Assembly: GCF_023284045.1 (NCBI RefSeq)
Contig: NZ_JAKIKQ010000013.1
Location: 1-64,000 of the forward strand
Direction: 5' to 3'
DNA length: 64,000 bases
Source: Shewanella kaireitica
GTDB lineage: Bacteria; Pseudomonadota; Gammaproteobacteria; Enterobacterales; Shewanellaceae
Translations under genes and position numbers: made by a program
The notes under the pieces: model-generated
Told to the model about the DNA's origin: nothing
Database searches by the model: none
Seen by the model: the letters and a program-made list of their open reading frames with translations, nothing else
Shown: piece after piece, positions 18,338 to 27,974 of the stretch
Layout of the letters: the number at the start of each line of letters is the position of its first letter
How positions within the stretch are numbered: position 1 is the stretch's first letter

Positions 18338-19171
18338 ATGAAAATGAACACCCTAGCCGCTAGCCTCATTCTTACTGGCGCGTTTGGCCTATCAACACTA
18401 AGTGCTACTGCAGAAGCGCATGTCCACGAAAATACGGCGTTAGATACCGCTGTATCGAGTGACTTTCGCCAAACTAAAAATTCAGCCCGTGATACTTACC
18501 GACACCCCAAAGAGACCATTGAGTTTTTCGGCGTAGAGCCTTCGGATACGGTTATCGAGTTATGGCCAGGTGGCGGTTGGTATGCTGAAATACTAGCGCC
18601 GTACCTTGCCGAGAAGGGCCATTATATCGGTGGGAATTTTAATGCGAACCCTGATGATGAAAAGCAGCGCAATGGCTACAGAGCCAAGGCGGGCAAAAAG
18701 TTTGAAAAGTGGATCGTAGACAATAAAGCTAAACTGGGTAACGCCTCTACCGTCACTTTTGACCCGCCTAGCTTTTACGCTATGGGCAAGGATAACAGTG
18801 CTGACGTCGTCTTGACCTTCAGAAACCTACATAACTGGGCAATGAAAGGGTATTTAGAGCCTGTATTTGATTCAGCTTATAAAGTGCTTAAATCTGGTGG
18901 TACATTTGGTATCGTTGAGCATCGTGCTAATCCGGGTATGGACGCTAAGACAGGTTATATGGATCAAGCACAGATGATAAAGTTGGCGGAAAAAGCGGGT
19001 TTTACCTTTGTTGAAAGCTCAGAGATTAATGCTAATGCCAAAGACACTAAAGATTACCCTAAAGGTGTTTGGACTTTACCGCCACGTTTAGCGCTTGATG
19101 ATCAAGACAAAGAAAAGTATCTCGCAATTGGTGAAAGCGATAGAATGACGCTGAAATTCATCAAAAAATAA
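18338..19171 (+). CDS. Exported class I SAM-dependent methyltransferase-like protein
   Basis: 277 residues. A signal peptide (residues 1-24, ending SATAEA) precedes a Rossmann methyltransferase fold: VIELWPGGGWYAEIL is motif I, FDPP and VVLTFRNLHNW follow, and GGTFGIVEH is the post-I region. This is the COG4798-type group of predicted periplasmic methyltransferases. Because SAM is not known in the periplasm, the biochemical role is puzzling. GGAG lies seven bases before the ATG at 18338. The next gene starts nine bases after its stop, so they are probably co-transcribed. Confidence 0.82.
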   Translation: MKMNTLAASLILTGAFGLSTLSATAEAHVHENTALDTAVSSDFRQTKNSARDTYRHPKETIEFFGVEPSDTVIELWPGGGWYAEILAPYLAEKGHYIGGNFNANPDDEKQRNGYRAKAGKKFEKWIVDNKAKLGNASTVTFDPPSFYAMGKDNSADVVLTFRNLHNWAMKGYLEPVFDSAYKVLKSGGTFGIVEHRANPGMDAKTGYMDQAQMIKLAEKAGFTFVESSEINANAKDTKDYPKGVWTLPPRLALDDQDKEKYLAIGESDRMTLKFIKK

Positions 19172-19179
19172 TAGGCGAT

Positions 19180-20061
19180 ATGGACAAGTCCTGTGAGCAA
19201 GCAAAAGAGATAACGATTCAATTACCCCATATAAAATTAGCGGCAAAACTATGGGGTTCACAGGACAAACCATTAATATTGGCGTTGCATGGTTGGTTAG
19301 ACAACGCCAATAGTTTTCTACCTTTAAGTCAGTATTTAACTGACTATCAAATCATGGCAATTGACTGGCCCGGTCATGGTCTATCTGAGCATCGCCCTGG
19401 TAAATATCCGCTGCATTGGATTGATTACCTCTATGATTTGGATGCACTGTTAACAGCGCTGCCTACACATCAACAACCCACTGCTATTTTAGGCCACTCT
19501 TTAGGAGGTATTATTGCATCTGCTTATACGGCTGCATTCCCTGAAAGAGTATCGACCTTAATTTTAATCGAAGCTTTATCGCCCCTTTATGAAAAGGAGA
19601 GCAAAGCGAGACAGCGTCTTAACAACAGCTTTAAGTCTCACCGACGTTATCTGCAAGTTGAGGCTAAAAACAACAATGTTTATCGAGATATTTCTGTCGC
19701 TGTCAATGCTCGTCATAAACTTACTGCGTTAGATGTGGCATGGTGCGAAATTCTCACTCAACGCAATATGAAAAAGCTTGATTCTGGAGTAAGCTGGCGC
19801 AGTGATCCCCGCTTAAAATTAGATTCTCCATTGAGACTCGCTTATTCCCAAGTTGATGCATTAATGCAGGCCCATGAGGTCAACACGTTGTTGATCCTGG
19901 GTAGCCAAGGGTTCTCTCAATTGAGCAGCGCTATTCCAATCGCGAAAGGTTGGTTTAATCAGCTAGAAGTGGAGGAAATTGAGGGAGATCATCATCTTCA
20001 CATGGGCAGTGCGAAAGCGGTTTCATTTACGATAGATAGATTCCTTAAAGCTAAAGGCTGA
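19180..20061 (+). CDS. Alpha/beta hydrolase
   Basis: 293-residue cytoplasmic serine hydrolase. The oxyanion region LHGWLDNANSF, the nucleophile elbow GHSLGG (Ser near 107) and the C-terminal GDHHLHM (catalytic His) are all present; the acid is likely the Asp of IDWPGHG-type strands or a later one. Substrate unknown. It follows the methyltransferase-like gene closely. Confidence 0.85.
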   Translation: MDKSCEQAKEITIQLPHIKLAAKLWGSQDKPLILALHGWLDNANSFLPLSQYLTDYQIMAIDWPGHGLSEHRPGKYPLHWIDYLYDLDALLTALPTHQQPTAILGHSLGGIIASAYTAAFPERVSTLILIEALSPLYEKESKARQRLNNSFKSHRRYLQVEAKNNNVYRDISVAVNARHKLTALDVAWCEILTQRNMKKLDSGVSWRSDPRLKLDSPLRLAYSQVDALMQAHEVNTLLILGSQGFSQLSSAIPIAKGWFNQLEVEEIEGDHHLHMGSAKAVSFTIDRFLKAKG

Positions 20062-20240
20062 AAAAGGGGCTAGGTTTTTCGTTACATATATGTGATGATA
20101 ATCAAAATTTAAACGCTTGTATGATTTATTGGCGTTTCTTATAAATATAAAGATTTGACAGTGTTTAGCTTGTTTATTGGCAAGCTGCAAACGACCGTTG
20201 AGGTATTGTTTCCCTTAGGTGGAAATATTAGGAGATTTTT

Positions 20241-21914
20241 GTGGATCAACTTTGGATTAATAACCTGCCAGACGATGTGCCTTCTGAAATAAATGTAGAG
20301 CAATATGCTTCGTTAGTGGATCTATTTGAAACATCGGTTTCTAAATATGCTGATCAACCTGCATTCGTGAATATGGGCGCAACATTAACCTATCGCAAAC
20401 TAGAAGAGCGAAGCCGCGCATTTGCTGCATACTTGCAAAATGAGTTGAAGCTGAGTAAAGGCGACCGTGTTGCCATTATGATGCCAAACTTATTGCAATA
20501 TCCAATTGCACTTTTTGGCATATTACGCGCAGGTATGGTTGTGGTTAACGTTAATCCGCTATACACACCTAGAGAGCTTAAGCACCAATTGACTGACTCT
20601 GGTGCCAAAGCGATTGTGGTCGTGTCTAATTTTGCCCACACATTAGATAAAGTCGTTGCAGAAACCCCTGTTGAAAGCGTTATTTTAACTGGCTTAGGCG
20701 ATCTGTTAAGCGCACCAAAACGAACCGTGGTTAATTTTGTGGTTAAGTATATTAAAAAGATGGTGCCTAAATACCATCTTCCACAAGCCATTTCGATGCG
20801 AAAAGCGTTATCGAAAGGGCGACGTATGCAGTATGTTAAACCTGTTGTCAAAAAAGATGATTTAGCTTTCTTACAGTACACTGGTGGTACAACTGGTGTT
20901 TCCAAAGGGGCTATGCTTAGCCACGGCAATGTAGTCAGTAATTTGCTGCAAGCTGACGCAGCATACGGCTCGTTACTGGTTAACGGTAAAGAGTTTGTTG
21001 TCACTGCGCTCCCGCTTTATCATATTTTTGCGTTAACAGTTAACTGCTTGTTGTTCATTCACAAAGGTGCGAATAACTTATTAATTACTAACCCAAGAGA
21101 TCTGCCCGCTTTTATTAGCGAGCTAGATAAACATCCTTTCACAGCGCTAACAGGGGTCAACACTCTGTTTAATGCGCTAGTGAACTCTGAAGAATTTACT
21201 AAGCTAGATTTCACCGATCTAAAATTGTCTATTGGTGGCGGTATGGCTGTGCAACGTGCAGTGGCTGATAAATGGCAAGGGATCACTAAAACGCGTTTGT
21301 TAGAGGGCTATGGTCTTACTGAAGCGTCACCACTAGTGACTTGCTGTCCTTATAACTTAGAGGGCTACAATGGCTCTATAGGGTTCCCTGTTTCTAACAC
21401 TGATATTCAAGTCAGAGATGAAGAGGGTAAAGTGCTTGCTCAAGGCGAGACAGGAGAGCTGTTTGCTAAAGGACCACAGGTCATGGTCGGTTATTGGAAT
21501 CGCCCCGAAGAGACAGCGAACGTTATCGATGCTAACGGCTACTTGGCGACGGGCGATATTGGTTACATGGATGATAAAGGTTTCTTCTTTATTGTTGACC
21601 GTAAGAAAGACATGATTTTGGTTTCTGGCTTTAACGTGTTCCCGAATGAAGTTGAAGAGGTTGTTGCCTTGCATCCAAAAGTCATCGAAGTGGCGGCCGT
21701 TGGTGTGCCTCATGAGGTTTCGGGTGAGCTTGTAAAAGTATTTGTGGTCGCAAATGATAAATCTTTAACCAAAGAGGATATTATCAAGCATTGCCGCGAA
21801 CATTTGACGGGATATAAAATCCCTAAGCTGGTAGAATTTAGAGACGAACTACCCAAAACGAATGTAGGTAAAATTCTACGTCGTGAATTGAGAGATGAAG
21901 CTAAGAGCGATTAA
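20241..21914 (+). CDS. fadD: Long-chain fatty-acid--CoA ligase
   Basis: Adenylate-forming enzyme of 557 residues that activates free fatty acids with ATP and CoA for beta-oxidation and lipid synthesis; membrane-associated at the inner face. The P-loop-like motif [13 protein letters not shown] (about 213), GYGLTEASP, the ATGDIGY motif and the C-terminal Lys in [13 protein letters not shown] are all visible. It begins with GTG preceded by TTAGGAGA. The adjacency to rnd is conserved in enterics and Shewanella. fadE lies elsewhere in this window. Confidence 0.95.
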   Translation: MDQLWINNLPDDVPSEINVEQYASLVDLFETSVSKYADQPAFVNMGATLTYRKLEERSRAFAAYLQNELKLSKGDRVAIMMPNLLQYPIALFGILRAGMVVVNVNPLYTPRELKHQLTDSGAKAIVVVSNFAHTLDKVVAETPVESVILTGLGDLLSAPKRTVVNFVVKYIKKMVPKYHLPQAISMRKALSKGRRMQYVKPVVKKDDLAFLQYTGGTTGVSKGAMLSHGNVVSNLLQADAAYGSLLVNGKEFVVTALPLYHIFALTVNCLLFIHKGANNLLITNPRDLPAFISELDKHPFTALTGVNTLFNALVNSEEFTKLDFTDLKLSIGGGMAVQRAVADKWQGITKTRLLEGYGLTEASPLVTCCPYNLEGYNGSIGFPVSNTDIQVRDEEGKVLAQGETGELFAKGPQVMVGYWNRPEETANVIDANGYLATGDIGYMDDKGFFFIVDRKKDMILVSGFNVFPNEVEEVVALHPKVIEVAAVGVPHEVSGELVKVFVVANDKSLTKEDIIKHCREHLTGYKIPKLVEFRDELPKTNVGKILRRELRDEAKSD

Positions 21915-21938
21915 CTGCGATTAGTTCTTTCATAAAAG

Positions 21939-21988
21939 AGTGGTAGTTGCCACTTTTTATAGACTAAAGCCGGCGTATGCCGGCTTTT
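21939..21988 (+). terminator. Tandem terminators after fadD
   Basis: First hairpin AGTGG/CCACT followed by five T at 21939-21959. A stronger second follows: AAAGCCGGC/GCCGGCTTT with a four-base loop at 21966-21987 and a T-run. Together they separate fadD from rnd. Confidence 0.8.
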
Positions 21989-22035
21989 GCATTATTTGGT
22001 CGAGTTAAGCTTATTTCAGGATTTTGGAGAAGACT

Positions 22036-23145
22036 TTGTTAGCGTTTCAATATATTGACGATGATACCAGTTTAGCGGCGCTAGTAGCGCAATACCGTGA
22101 AACCAAATTACTGGTGATTGACACTGAATTTGTCAGAACTCGTACTTATTACGCTCGCCTAGGGCTTATTCAAGCTTACGACGGTAAAACCCTCGCCCTG
22201 ATCGATCCACTCGCAGTGAGTAATCTCAGCTTATTTTGGGCATTACTGACCGATGACAATATCATAAAGCTACTCCACTCATGCAGCGAAGATTTAGAAG
22301 TTTTTGCAAAGAATGGAGCTTGCCAACCCAATAAACTGTTTGATAGCCAAATTGCAGCTGGCCTTTGTGGCATGGGCTACGGGCTAGGTTATGCAAAGTT
22401 AGTTGAGCAAACACTGGATATAACGCTTGATAAGGGCGAGTCTCGCACTGATTGGTTGAAACGACCATTGAGCGAAGCACAGTTAAATTATGCCGCGAAC
22501 GATGTTTACTACCTGTATGAGTTATACCCACAACTGGTTGAGAAACTGGAGTCACAGGGAAGGTTAGATTGGGTCTATGAAGATGGTGAGAGGATGACAC
22601 AAGGTCGTCTAGATGCTCCCGATCCTGAAGTTGCTTATCTAAAGGTTAAAAATGCTTTCCAGTTATTGCCGCGGCAGTTAGCAGTGTTAAAAGCGTTAGC
22701 TAAATGGCGCCTTAAACGTGCGCTAGTAAAAGATTTAGCGCTTGGATTTGTGGTCAAAGATCATGCTTTGATTGCACTTGCGAAAAAGATGCCGAAAAAC
22801 AGTAATGATCTGTATAAACTTACGGAGCTTACCGAGCAAGAGAAACGTATTCACGGCAAAGAGCTTGTTAAAATCATTGCTAATGTCAGTTTTGAAGAAC
22901 TCCCAAAACCATTGGATGTGCTTGCGCTTAAAACAGGCTATAAGGCGGCTTTCAAAAGCATTAAACAGTGTATTACAGAGCAAGCGGAAGCGCAGAATGT
23001 ACCGATTGAACTGTTAGGTTCAAAAAAACTAATCCATGAATATCTACAATGGGTATGGGACGGTAAAACAACAGAGATACCTTTAATACTCAGTGGTTGG
23101 CGTAAAGGTATTGTCAGTGATGCGCTTAATGAGCTAAAGCTTTAA
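22036..23145 (+). CDS. rnd: Ribonuclease D
   Basis: 3-prime to 5-prime exoribonuclease for tRNA and stable RNA maturation, about 370 residues. DEDDy catalytic residues are visible: LVIDTEFVRT (Asp/Glu), SCSEDLEVF (Asp), and YAANDVYYLYELY (Tyr/Asp). Two HRDC-type domains follow, the first around 215-290. The start is TTG: at 22036 it has GGAGA at ideal spacing, whereas the TTG at 22024 overlaps that ribosome site. TTG starts are also known for rnd in relatives. Confidence 0.93.
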   Translation: MLAFQYIDDDTSLAALVAQYRETKLLVIDTEFVRTRTYYARLGLIQAYDGKTLALIDPLAVSNLSLFWALLTDDNIIKLLHSCSEDLEVFAKNGACQPNKLFDSQIAAGLCGMGYGLGYAKLVEQTLDITLDKGESRTDWLKRPLSEAQLNYAANDVYYLYELYPQLVEKLESQGRLDWVYEDGERMTQGRLDAPDPEVAYLKVKNAFQLLPRQLAVLKALAKWRLKRALVKDLALGFVVKDHALIALAKKMPKNSNDLYKLTELTEQEKRIHGKELVKIIANVSFEELPKPLDVLALKTGYKAAFKSIKQCITEQAEAQNVPIELLGSKKLIHEYLQWVWDGKTTEIPLILSGWRKGIVSDALNELKL

Positions 23146-23157
23146 GGGCTAAGAATT

Positions 23158-23537
23158 ATACCAATTGCATTAAGTATTTGACCAGTTCAGAGCCCCTCAG
23201 CCTTTTCAATTCAAAGCGCATTGGTAAAGAAATGGTTATTCCCTTTTAAGCCAATGCAAAGCAGAAGTGGAAAGACTGAGGGCCTCACGTAGTGCGGCTG
23301 AGGTTAAACAAATTGGCAAAACGCTGTATGCTTCGCTATGGGATTTGGATATACGACTAAATGGTCTATTTTGTTCCATACAAAATAAGACATTCCGGCC
23401 CTCCTTGGCGGTCAGATTTAGGAGTTAGAGCGAAGCAGGATGCCAGAGCCGAGAATAACTATTAGCTCAAATCCCACTACTTACCTACAACGTTTTGAAT
23501 TCCCGCTGAATGGTCAAACTTTTAATGCAATTGGTAT
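23158..23537 (+). repeat. Family A intergenic repeat (copy A1)
   Basis: 380-bp element between the convergent rnd and minE genes. Inverted ends: ATACCAATTGCATTAA at left, TTAATGCAATTGGTAT at right; the pairing extends with mismatches to about 31 bp. The hairpin with AAGGAG loop (CCGCCAAGGAGGGCCGG read on the minus strand) is at 23395-23411. It aligns with A4 directly and with A2 and A3 in reverse complement. Confidence 0.92.
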
Positions 23538-23558
23538 TATTAGTCGTCGTTAAAATAG

Positions 23559-23584
23559 AAACACCCGCGAAATGCGGGTGTTTT
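23559..23584. terminator. Bidirectional terminator after minE
   Basis: Ten-base perfect stem AAACACCCGC/GCGGGTGTTT with loop GAAAT. T-rich sequence follows in both directions. It ends the leftward minCDE transcript. Confidence 0.88.
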
Positions 23585-23615
23585 GACTTAAACAGTGCTT
23601 ATAAGTAACGTAAAG

Positions 23616-23876
23616 TTAGCTCTGCTCAGGCAAAGTCACATTAAGCTCAAGTACTGATAGGTTGTCGTCATTCTGATCAAGTTGCACAGATACTTGGTCT
23701 GCGCCCACTTTGACATATTTACGAATGACCTCAATGATCTCCTGCTTCATCTGCGGAAAATAATCGGGGGCATCTCTCTCGCCACGTTGATGAGCGACAA
23801 TGATCTGCAAACGTTCTTTGGCTGTTGCAGCAGTACTCGGTTTCTTCTTCGTTTTAAAATAATCAAGTAATGACAT
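23616..23876 (-). CDS. minE: Cell division topological specificity factor MinE
   Basis: 86 residues. The N-terminal amphipathic membrane-targeting segment MSLLDYFK and the MinD-stimulating helix [16 protein letters not shown] are characteristic. MinE triggers ATP hydrolysis by MinD and drives the pole-to-pole oscillation. It starts two bases after the minD stop codon, third gene of the minCDE operon. Confidence 0.97.
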   Translation of the reverse strand: MSLLDYFKTKKKPSTAATAKERLQIIVAHQRGERDAPDYFPQMKQEIIEVIRKYVKVGADQVSVQLDQNDDNLSVLELNVTLPEQS

Positions 23877-23878
23877 AA

Positions 23879-24688
23879 TTAGCTACCAAAAATTCGTTTT
23901 AAGAAACCTTTCTTCTCTTCCGTAACAAATCGGAAAGGCAGTTCTGCACCCAGTAGGCGCTCGACAGCATCGCTATAAGCCATACCCGCGTCGCTCTCAT
24001 TATCAATAATAACAGGTACGCCAGAATTTGATGCTTTAAGTACTGCTTGTGACTCAGGGATCACGCCCAATAGCGGAATGGCTAGAATCTCCTCCACATC
24101 CTCTACGCTAAGCATTTCGCCCGTTGTAACGCGAGCAGGTGAGTAACGGGTAAGCAAAAGAAACTCTTTAACTGGCTCAAGACCTTCTTCAGCACGCTTA
24201 GATTTGCTTTGTAGCATACCTAAAATACGGTCAGAATCTCGGACAGAACTCACTTCTGGGTTAGTCGTCACAATGGCGACATCGGCAAAGTAGAGTGCCA
24301 TCATTGCGCCCGTTTCAATCCCCGCTGGTGAATCACAAATAATGTATTCGAAATCCTTTGCCAAATTATCGAGAACCGTTCCAACCCCTTCTTTAGTTAG
24401 GGCATCTTTATCGCGAGTTTGCGAAGCTGGTAATACAAATAACTTAGGGCACCTTTTGTCTTTAATCAATGCTTGGTTTAAGTTTGCTTCGCCATTAATG
24501 ACATTCACAAAATCATAAACCACACGTCGCTCACAACCCATGATTAAATCAAGATTACGTAGGCCGATATCAAAATCAATCACTACGGTTTTATGACCTT
24601 TTAATGCGAGACCAGTTGCAATAGCTGCACTTGAGGTTGTTTTCCCCACACCGCCTTTTCCAGACGTGACAACAATAATTTGCGCCAT
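23879..24688 (-). CDS. minD: Septum site-determining ATPase MinD
   Basis: 269 residues, ParA/Mrp-type ATPase. Deviant Walker A KGGVGKTT (Lys11, Lys16), the [10 protein letters not shown] region, switch II CDSPAG, and a C-terminal membrane-targeting helix [10 protein letters not shown]. It recruits MinC to the membrane and is released by MinE. Middle gene of the operon. Confidence 0.98.
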   Translation of the reverse strand: MAQIIVVTSGKGGVGKTTSSAAIATGLALKGHKTVVIDFDIGLRNLDLIMGCERRVVYDFVNVINGEANLNQALIKDKRCPKLFVLPASQTRDKDALTKEGVGTVLDNLAKDFEYIICDSPAGIETGAMMALYFADVAIVTTNPEVSSVRDSDRILGMLQSKSKRAEEGLEPVKEFLLLTRYSPARVTTGEMLSVEDVEEILAIPLLGVIPESQAVLKASNSGVPVIIDNESDAGMAYSDAVERLLGAELPFRFVTEEKKGFLKRIFGS

Positions 24689-24713
24689 TTATTATTCCTT
24701 TTTATTTGCGCTC

Positions 24714-25379
24714 TTACAGAGGCAATGATTCAACCGTAAGCGAGTCGCCCTCTAGGCGAATACAACCACTCTGTGCGGCTTCGTTTTGCTGAAGATGTTC
24801 AGTCAACCAGTATTGACCAGCAATCGATACCAGTTCAGCTTCAATTTTTTGTGCCACTATCACAGCATTTTTATCACCGGCTGCGCCAGCCATTGCTTTA
24901 CCGCGCAATGCGCCATAGACATGAATACTGCCATCGGCGATAACTTCAGCGCCATTACCGACTGCGCCTATAACGATAAGATCGCCGTTTTTCGCATAAA
25001 TCTGCTGACCAGATCGCACGTTCTGTTTGACGATTTTAGTGGTCTTTGGCATTTGAGGTTGGCTAGTTGCCGCTTTTCCCGATTTAACAATGGCTAAACC
25101 AATTGACTTGGCCATATCATTAATAACAGGCAATGCGCTGGTGATACCGACAATAATAAGTTGGCGACTGGTTAAAATCTCTTTTAAACCTAAAAGGTCA
25201 AAGTCACTGGCTTTAATCGCACTTAAATTAACCACTAAAGGCGCACCAAGAAAAAACTGAGGTGCAATCGCAAGTTTACTGTCTAATTCCGCTGCTATAA
25301 CTGCCATATCCTGGCTATTAATATGCAGAACAGAAAGCGTAAAAGAGGAGCCTTTTAATTCGAGGCTGGGTGTTTGCAT
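24714..25379 (-). CDS. minC: Septum site-determining protein MinC
   Basis: 221 residues. The N-terminal FtsZ-inhibiting domain (about 1-105) is followed by a Pro/Thr/Lys linker and a C-terminal beta-helix domain with the motif [21 protein letters not shown] that binds MinD. First gene of the leftward minCDE operon, divergent from ycgL. Confidence 0.96.
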   Translation of the reverse strand: MQTPSLELKGSSFTLSVLHINSQDMAVIAAELDSKLAIAPQFFLGAPLVVNLSAIKASDFDLLGLKEILTSRQLIIVGITSALPVINDMAKSIGLAIVKSGKAATSQPQMPKTTKIVKQNVRSGQQIYAKNGDLIVIGAVGNGAEVIADGSIHVYGALRGKAMAGAAGDKNAVIVAQKIEAELVSIAGQYWLTEHLQQNEAAQSGCIRLEGDSLTVESLPL

Positions 25380-25420
25380 TCCTGTATGACTCTCTAGAAA
25401 AATTCAGCGCTAGGCTGATA

Positions 25421-25468
25421 TCCATTAAATTACCGCCAAACCCAGCATTTTCGGGCAGAACGGGTATA
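25421..25468 (+). repeat. 48-bp minor repeat, copy 1
   Basis: Begins TCCATTAAATT and ends GGCAGAACGGGTATA. The same ends, at the same spacing but with different interior sequence, occur at 53358-53405. It lies in the minC/ycgL divergent promoter region. Function unknown. Confidence 0.6.
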
Positions 25469-25538
25469 TTCCTAACAGTCCATGTTATAGTGTGCCGCAT
25501 AAGCTGGCAAGTTGAATAGTCTGGAAATTGAGTCGTAT

Positions 25539-25820
25539 ATGATCTGTGCTGTGTATAAAAGTTTAAGAAAAGCGGATAGCTATCTTTTTGTTGAAAAACG
25601 TAATGAATTTGAACGAGTTCCTGAGGCATTGATGGCAATGTTTGGTGAGCCGCAATTGGTGATGATGCTGCCAATTGATAAGCGTGATCACCTTGGCTTT
25701 GCTGATATCAAAAAGGTCAAAGCTGAACTGAAGGATAAAGGATTTTATTTACAGTTACCGCCACCTGTGGTTAATTTGTTAGAACAACATAAGAAAGACA
25801 TTGGTTTTAACCCTGAATAA
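25539..25820 (+). CDS. ycgL: YcgL domain protein
   Basis: About 93 residues, YcgL family (UPF0745), widespread in gammaproteobacteria and usually next to min or rnd genes. The diagnostic ICAVYKSLRKADSYLFVEK N-terminus and FERVPEALMAMFG follow directly from the ATG at 25539; the longer frame from 25512 uses a weak TTG. Molecular function is unknown to me. Confidence 0.88.
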   Translation: MICAVYKSLRKADSYLFVEKRNEFERVPEALMAMFGEPQLVMMLPIDKRDHLGFADIKKVKAELKDKGFYLQLPPPVVNLLEQHKKDIGFNPE

Positions 25821-25851
25821 CAGTATTTAATTTTGGGGTAAGGGAATATTT

Positions 25852-26853
25852 ATGCTACTGAGTAAGCAAGCTTTGACATTAACCTGTGGGTTAGTGCTCT
25901 CTTTTAACGCGATAGCAGGTGATACAACGAGTGCAAACAAAGGCAGTTTTAGCGAGTACGTGGCTCAACTGAAACTTGAAGCTGCAGATCAAGGCGTGAC
26001 AGAGCAGACCATCAATGATGTTTTTCCCAAAATAAAAATGTTCAAAAAGGCTGTTGCTTCCGACAAAGCCCAGCCTGAAACGAAATTGACTCTTGAAACT
26101 TACTTACCGAGGGTGGTGCCTGACTGGAAAGTTGAAAAAGCGCGCGGCCTATTCAAAACTCATCAAGTAGAACTTGAGAGGATCGGTAAGTTATACGGGG
26201 TGCAGCCACGATTTATTGTTGCTTTATGGGGCGTAGAGTCAAACTTTGGCAAGTTAACTGGCAGTTATCCAGTATTATCAGTAACAGCTTCATTAGCTTA
26301 TGAAGGACGTCGTGAAGCTTTCTTTAAAAAAGAGTTTTTCGCAGCGTTGAAAATTGCTGAAGAGCAACAATTTACCTTTGAAGAGATGAAAGGTTCATGG
26401 GCTGGGGCGATGGGGCAAACTCAGTTTATGCCAACCTCATTTCTAGCCTATGCTCAGGATGGCGATGGCGATGGTAAAAAAGACATTTGGAACAACACCA
26501 GCGATGCGTTTGCATCTGCGGCTTACTATCTGCAGCAGGCTGGTTGGAAAGAGTCTGAAACTTGGGGGCGGCAGGTTAAAACGCCTACTGACTTTGATGG
26601 AGCACTCGCTAATCTAGCGGTTAAAAAGACCTTTTCACAATGGCAAGCGCTGGGGGTTAGACGCTTTAATGGCAACGATCTTCCTAATCGAGATGATATG
26701 ATGATCTCTATGGTGATGCCGGATGGTGAACAAGGTCGTAAGTACTTAGTATACGATAACTACCGTGGATTACTGCGCTGGAACAAGTCTAATTACTTCG
26801 CTATTTCAGTTGCTTACCTTTCGGAAAGAATCAAGTACCCACCGATCAGCTAG
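25852..26853 (+). CDS. Lytic murein transglycosylase, MltB family
   Basis: Peptidoglycan-cleaving enzyme, 333 residues, SLT_2 fold. It makes 1,6-anhydromuropeptides in the periplasm. Signal peptide of about 22 residues without a lipobox, so probably soluble, unlike lipid-anchored MltB. Catalytic Glu in LWGVESNFGKL (about 128), then GAMGQTQFMPTS and the DGDGDGKKDIW calcium-binding-type loop (about 203-213). It starts about 30 bp after ycgL and is likely in the same transcript. Confidence 0.9.
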   Translation: MLLSKQALTLTCGLVLSFNAIAGDTTSANKGSFSEYVAQLKLEAADQGVTEQTINDVFPKIKMFKKAVASDKAQPETKLTLETYLPRVVPDWKVEKARGLFKTHQVELERIGKLYGVQPRFIVALWGVESNFGKLTGSYPVLSVTASLAYEGRREAFFKKEFFAALKIAEEQQFTFEEMKGSWAGAMGQTQFMPTSFLAYAQDGDGDGKKDIWNNTSDAFASAAYYLQQAGWKESETWGRQVKTPTDFDGALANLAVKKTFSQWQALGVRRFNGNDLPNRDDMMISMVMPDGEQGRKYLVYDNYRGLLRWNKSNYFAISVAYLSERIKYPPIS

Positions 26854-26895
26854 CCTCAATACTCCGGTGTTAACTGTTATTAATAGCGGCTAATT

Positions 26896-27275
26896 ATACC
26901 AATTGCATTAAAAGTTTGACCATTCAGCGGGAATTCAGAACGCTGTAGAAAAGTAGTGGGATTTGAGCTAATAGTTATTCTCGGCTCTGGCATCCTGCTT
27001 CGCTCTACCTTCTAAATCTGACCGCCAAGGAGGGCCGGAATGTCTTATTTTGTATGGAACAAAATAGACCATTTAGTCGTATATCCAAATCCCATAGCGA
27101 ATCATACAGCGTTTTGCCAATTTGTTTAACCTCAGCCGCACTACGTGAGTTCCTCAGTCTTTCCACTTCTGCTTTGCATTGGCTTAAAAGGGAATAACCA
27201 TTTCTTTACCAATGCGCTTTGAATTGAAAAGACTGAGGGGCTCTGAACTGGTCAAATACCTAATGCAATTGGTAT
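26896..27275 (-). repeat. Family A intergenic repeat (copy A2)
   Basis: 380-bp element between the transglycosylase gene and ycgN, reverse-oriented relative to A1. Inverted ends ATACCAATTGCATTAA and TTAATGCAATTGGTAT-like (one base variant near the right end). The hairpin with AAGGAG loop is at 27022-27038 and is followed by GGAATGTCTTA. Confidence 0.92.
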
Positions 27276-27445
27276 TAGTCGCTATTTTTATGTTTAGTCA
27301 CTAGTTCAGTCCAGTCATATTTCTATTTTACGCCAGCAATAACTGTGATTGTCACAGCCATTACAAATGAACATAGGTGCAACGAGAGTAGCGGCTGGTG
27401 TACAATAGCCCTTCTTTTGAATCGAACCGAGTTGTAAGTTTTAGC

Positions 27446-27886
27446 ATGGCATTTTGGAATGAAAAAACATTAGCAGAGATGAGCACCGAGGAGTGGGAGT
27501 CACTGTGTGATGGATGTGGTAAGTGTTGCCTCAACAAGTTGATTGACGATGAAACTGAAGAGCTTTACTACACCAACGCAGCCTGTTTGTTATTAGATGC
27601 TAAGCAGGGTCATTGTAAGAACTATGAGCAGCGTTTTAGTTTTGTGCCTACCTGCACTAAGGTGACCATGGATAATTTAGCGATGCTAACTTGGTTACCA
27701 GATAGCTGTTCATACAGAAGGTTAAATGAAGGACGAGGCTTACCGAGTTGGCATCCTCTTAAGACTGGCTCTAAAGAGGCGATGATTGAAGCTGGGATGT
27801 CGGTAGCAGGTAAAGTCACTTGTGAAACCAAAATCCGCGACATTGAAGATCACATCGTTATTTGGCCAATGAAAGATATTGAGTGA
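27446..27886 (+). CDS. ycgN: YcgN family cysteine cluster protein
   Basis: 146 residues, UPF0260/YkgJ-like family. The Cys cluster [11 protein letters not shown] and later Cys (AACLLLD, GHCKNY, PTCTKV) probably bind a metal or iron-sulfur cluster. The ATG at 27446 begins the conserved part (MAFWNEKTL); the frame is open further upstream without support. Function undetermined. Confidence 0.88.
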   Translation: MAFWNEKTLAEMSTEEWESLCDGCGKCCLNKLIDDETEELYYTNAACLLLDAKQGHCKNYEQRFSFVPTCTKVTMDNLAMLTWLPDSCSYRRLNEGRGLPSWHPLKTGSKEAMIEAGMSVAGKVTCETKIRDIEDHIVIWPMKDIE

Positions 27887-27903
27887 TTATAAGCGATAAA
27901 TAA

Positions 27904-27935
27904 AAAATGCCGACAAGTTAACTTGTCGGCATTTT
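27904..27935. terminator. Bidirectional terminator between ycgN and mltD
   Basis: A perfect 32-bp palindrome, AAAATGCCGACAAGTT and its complement, giving A/T-flanked stems usable on both strands between convergent genes. Confidence 0.92.
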
Positions 27936-27974
27936 ATGTTCTACTTCAGTAACTATAAGGCACTAAAGAGGGGA

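Noticed and set aside
20184..20200. CAAACGACCGTTG as a PsrA site upstream of fadD
   Set aside because: Only partly matches the consensus; the second half lacks GTTT followed by G or C.
20390..21004. 204-codon open frame antisense to fadD
   Set aside because: Lies wholly inside a well-supported gene, has no ribosome site, and its composition mirrors fadD codon usage.
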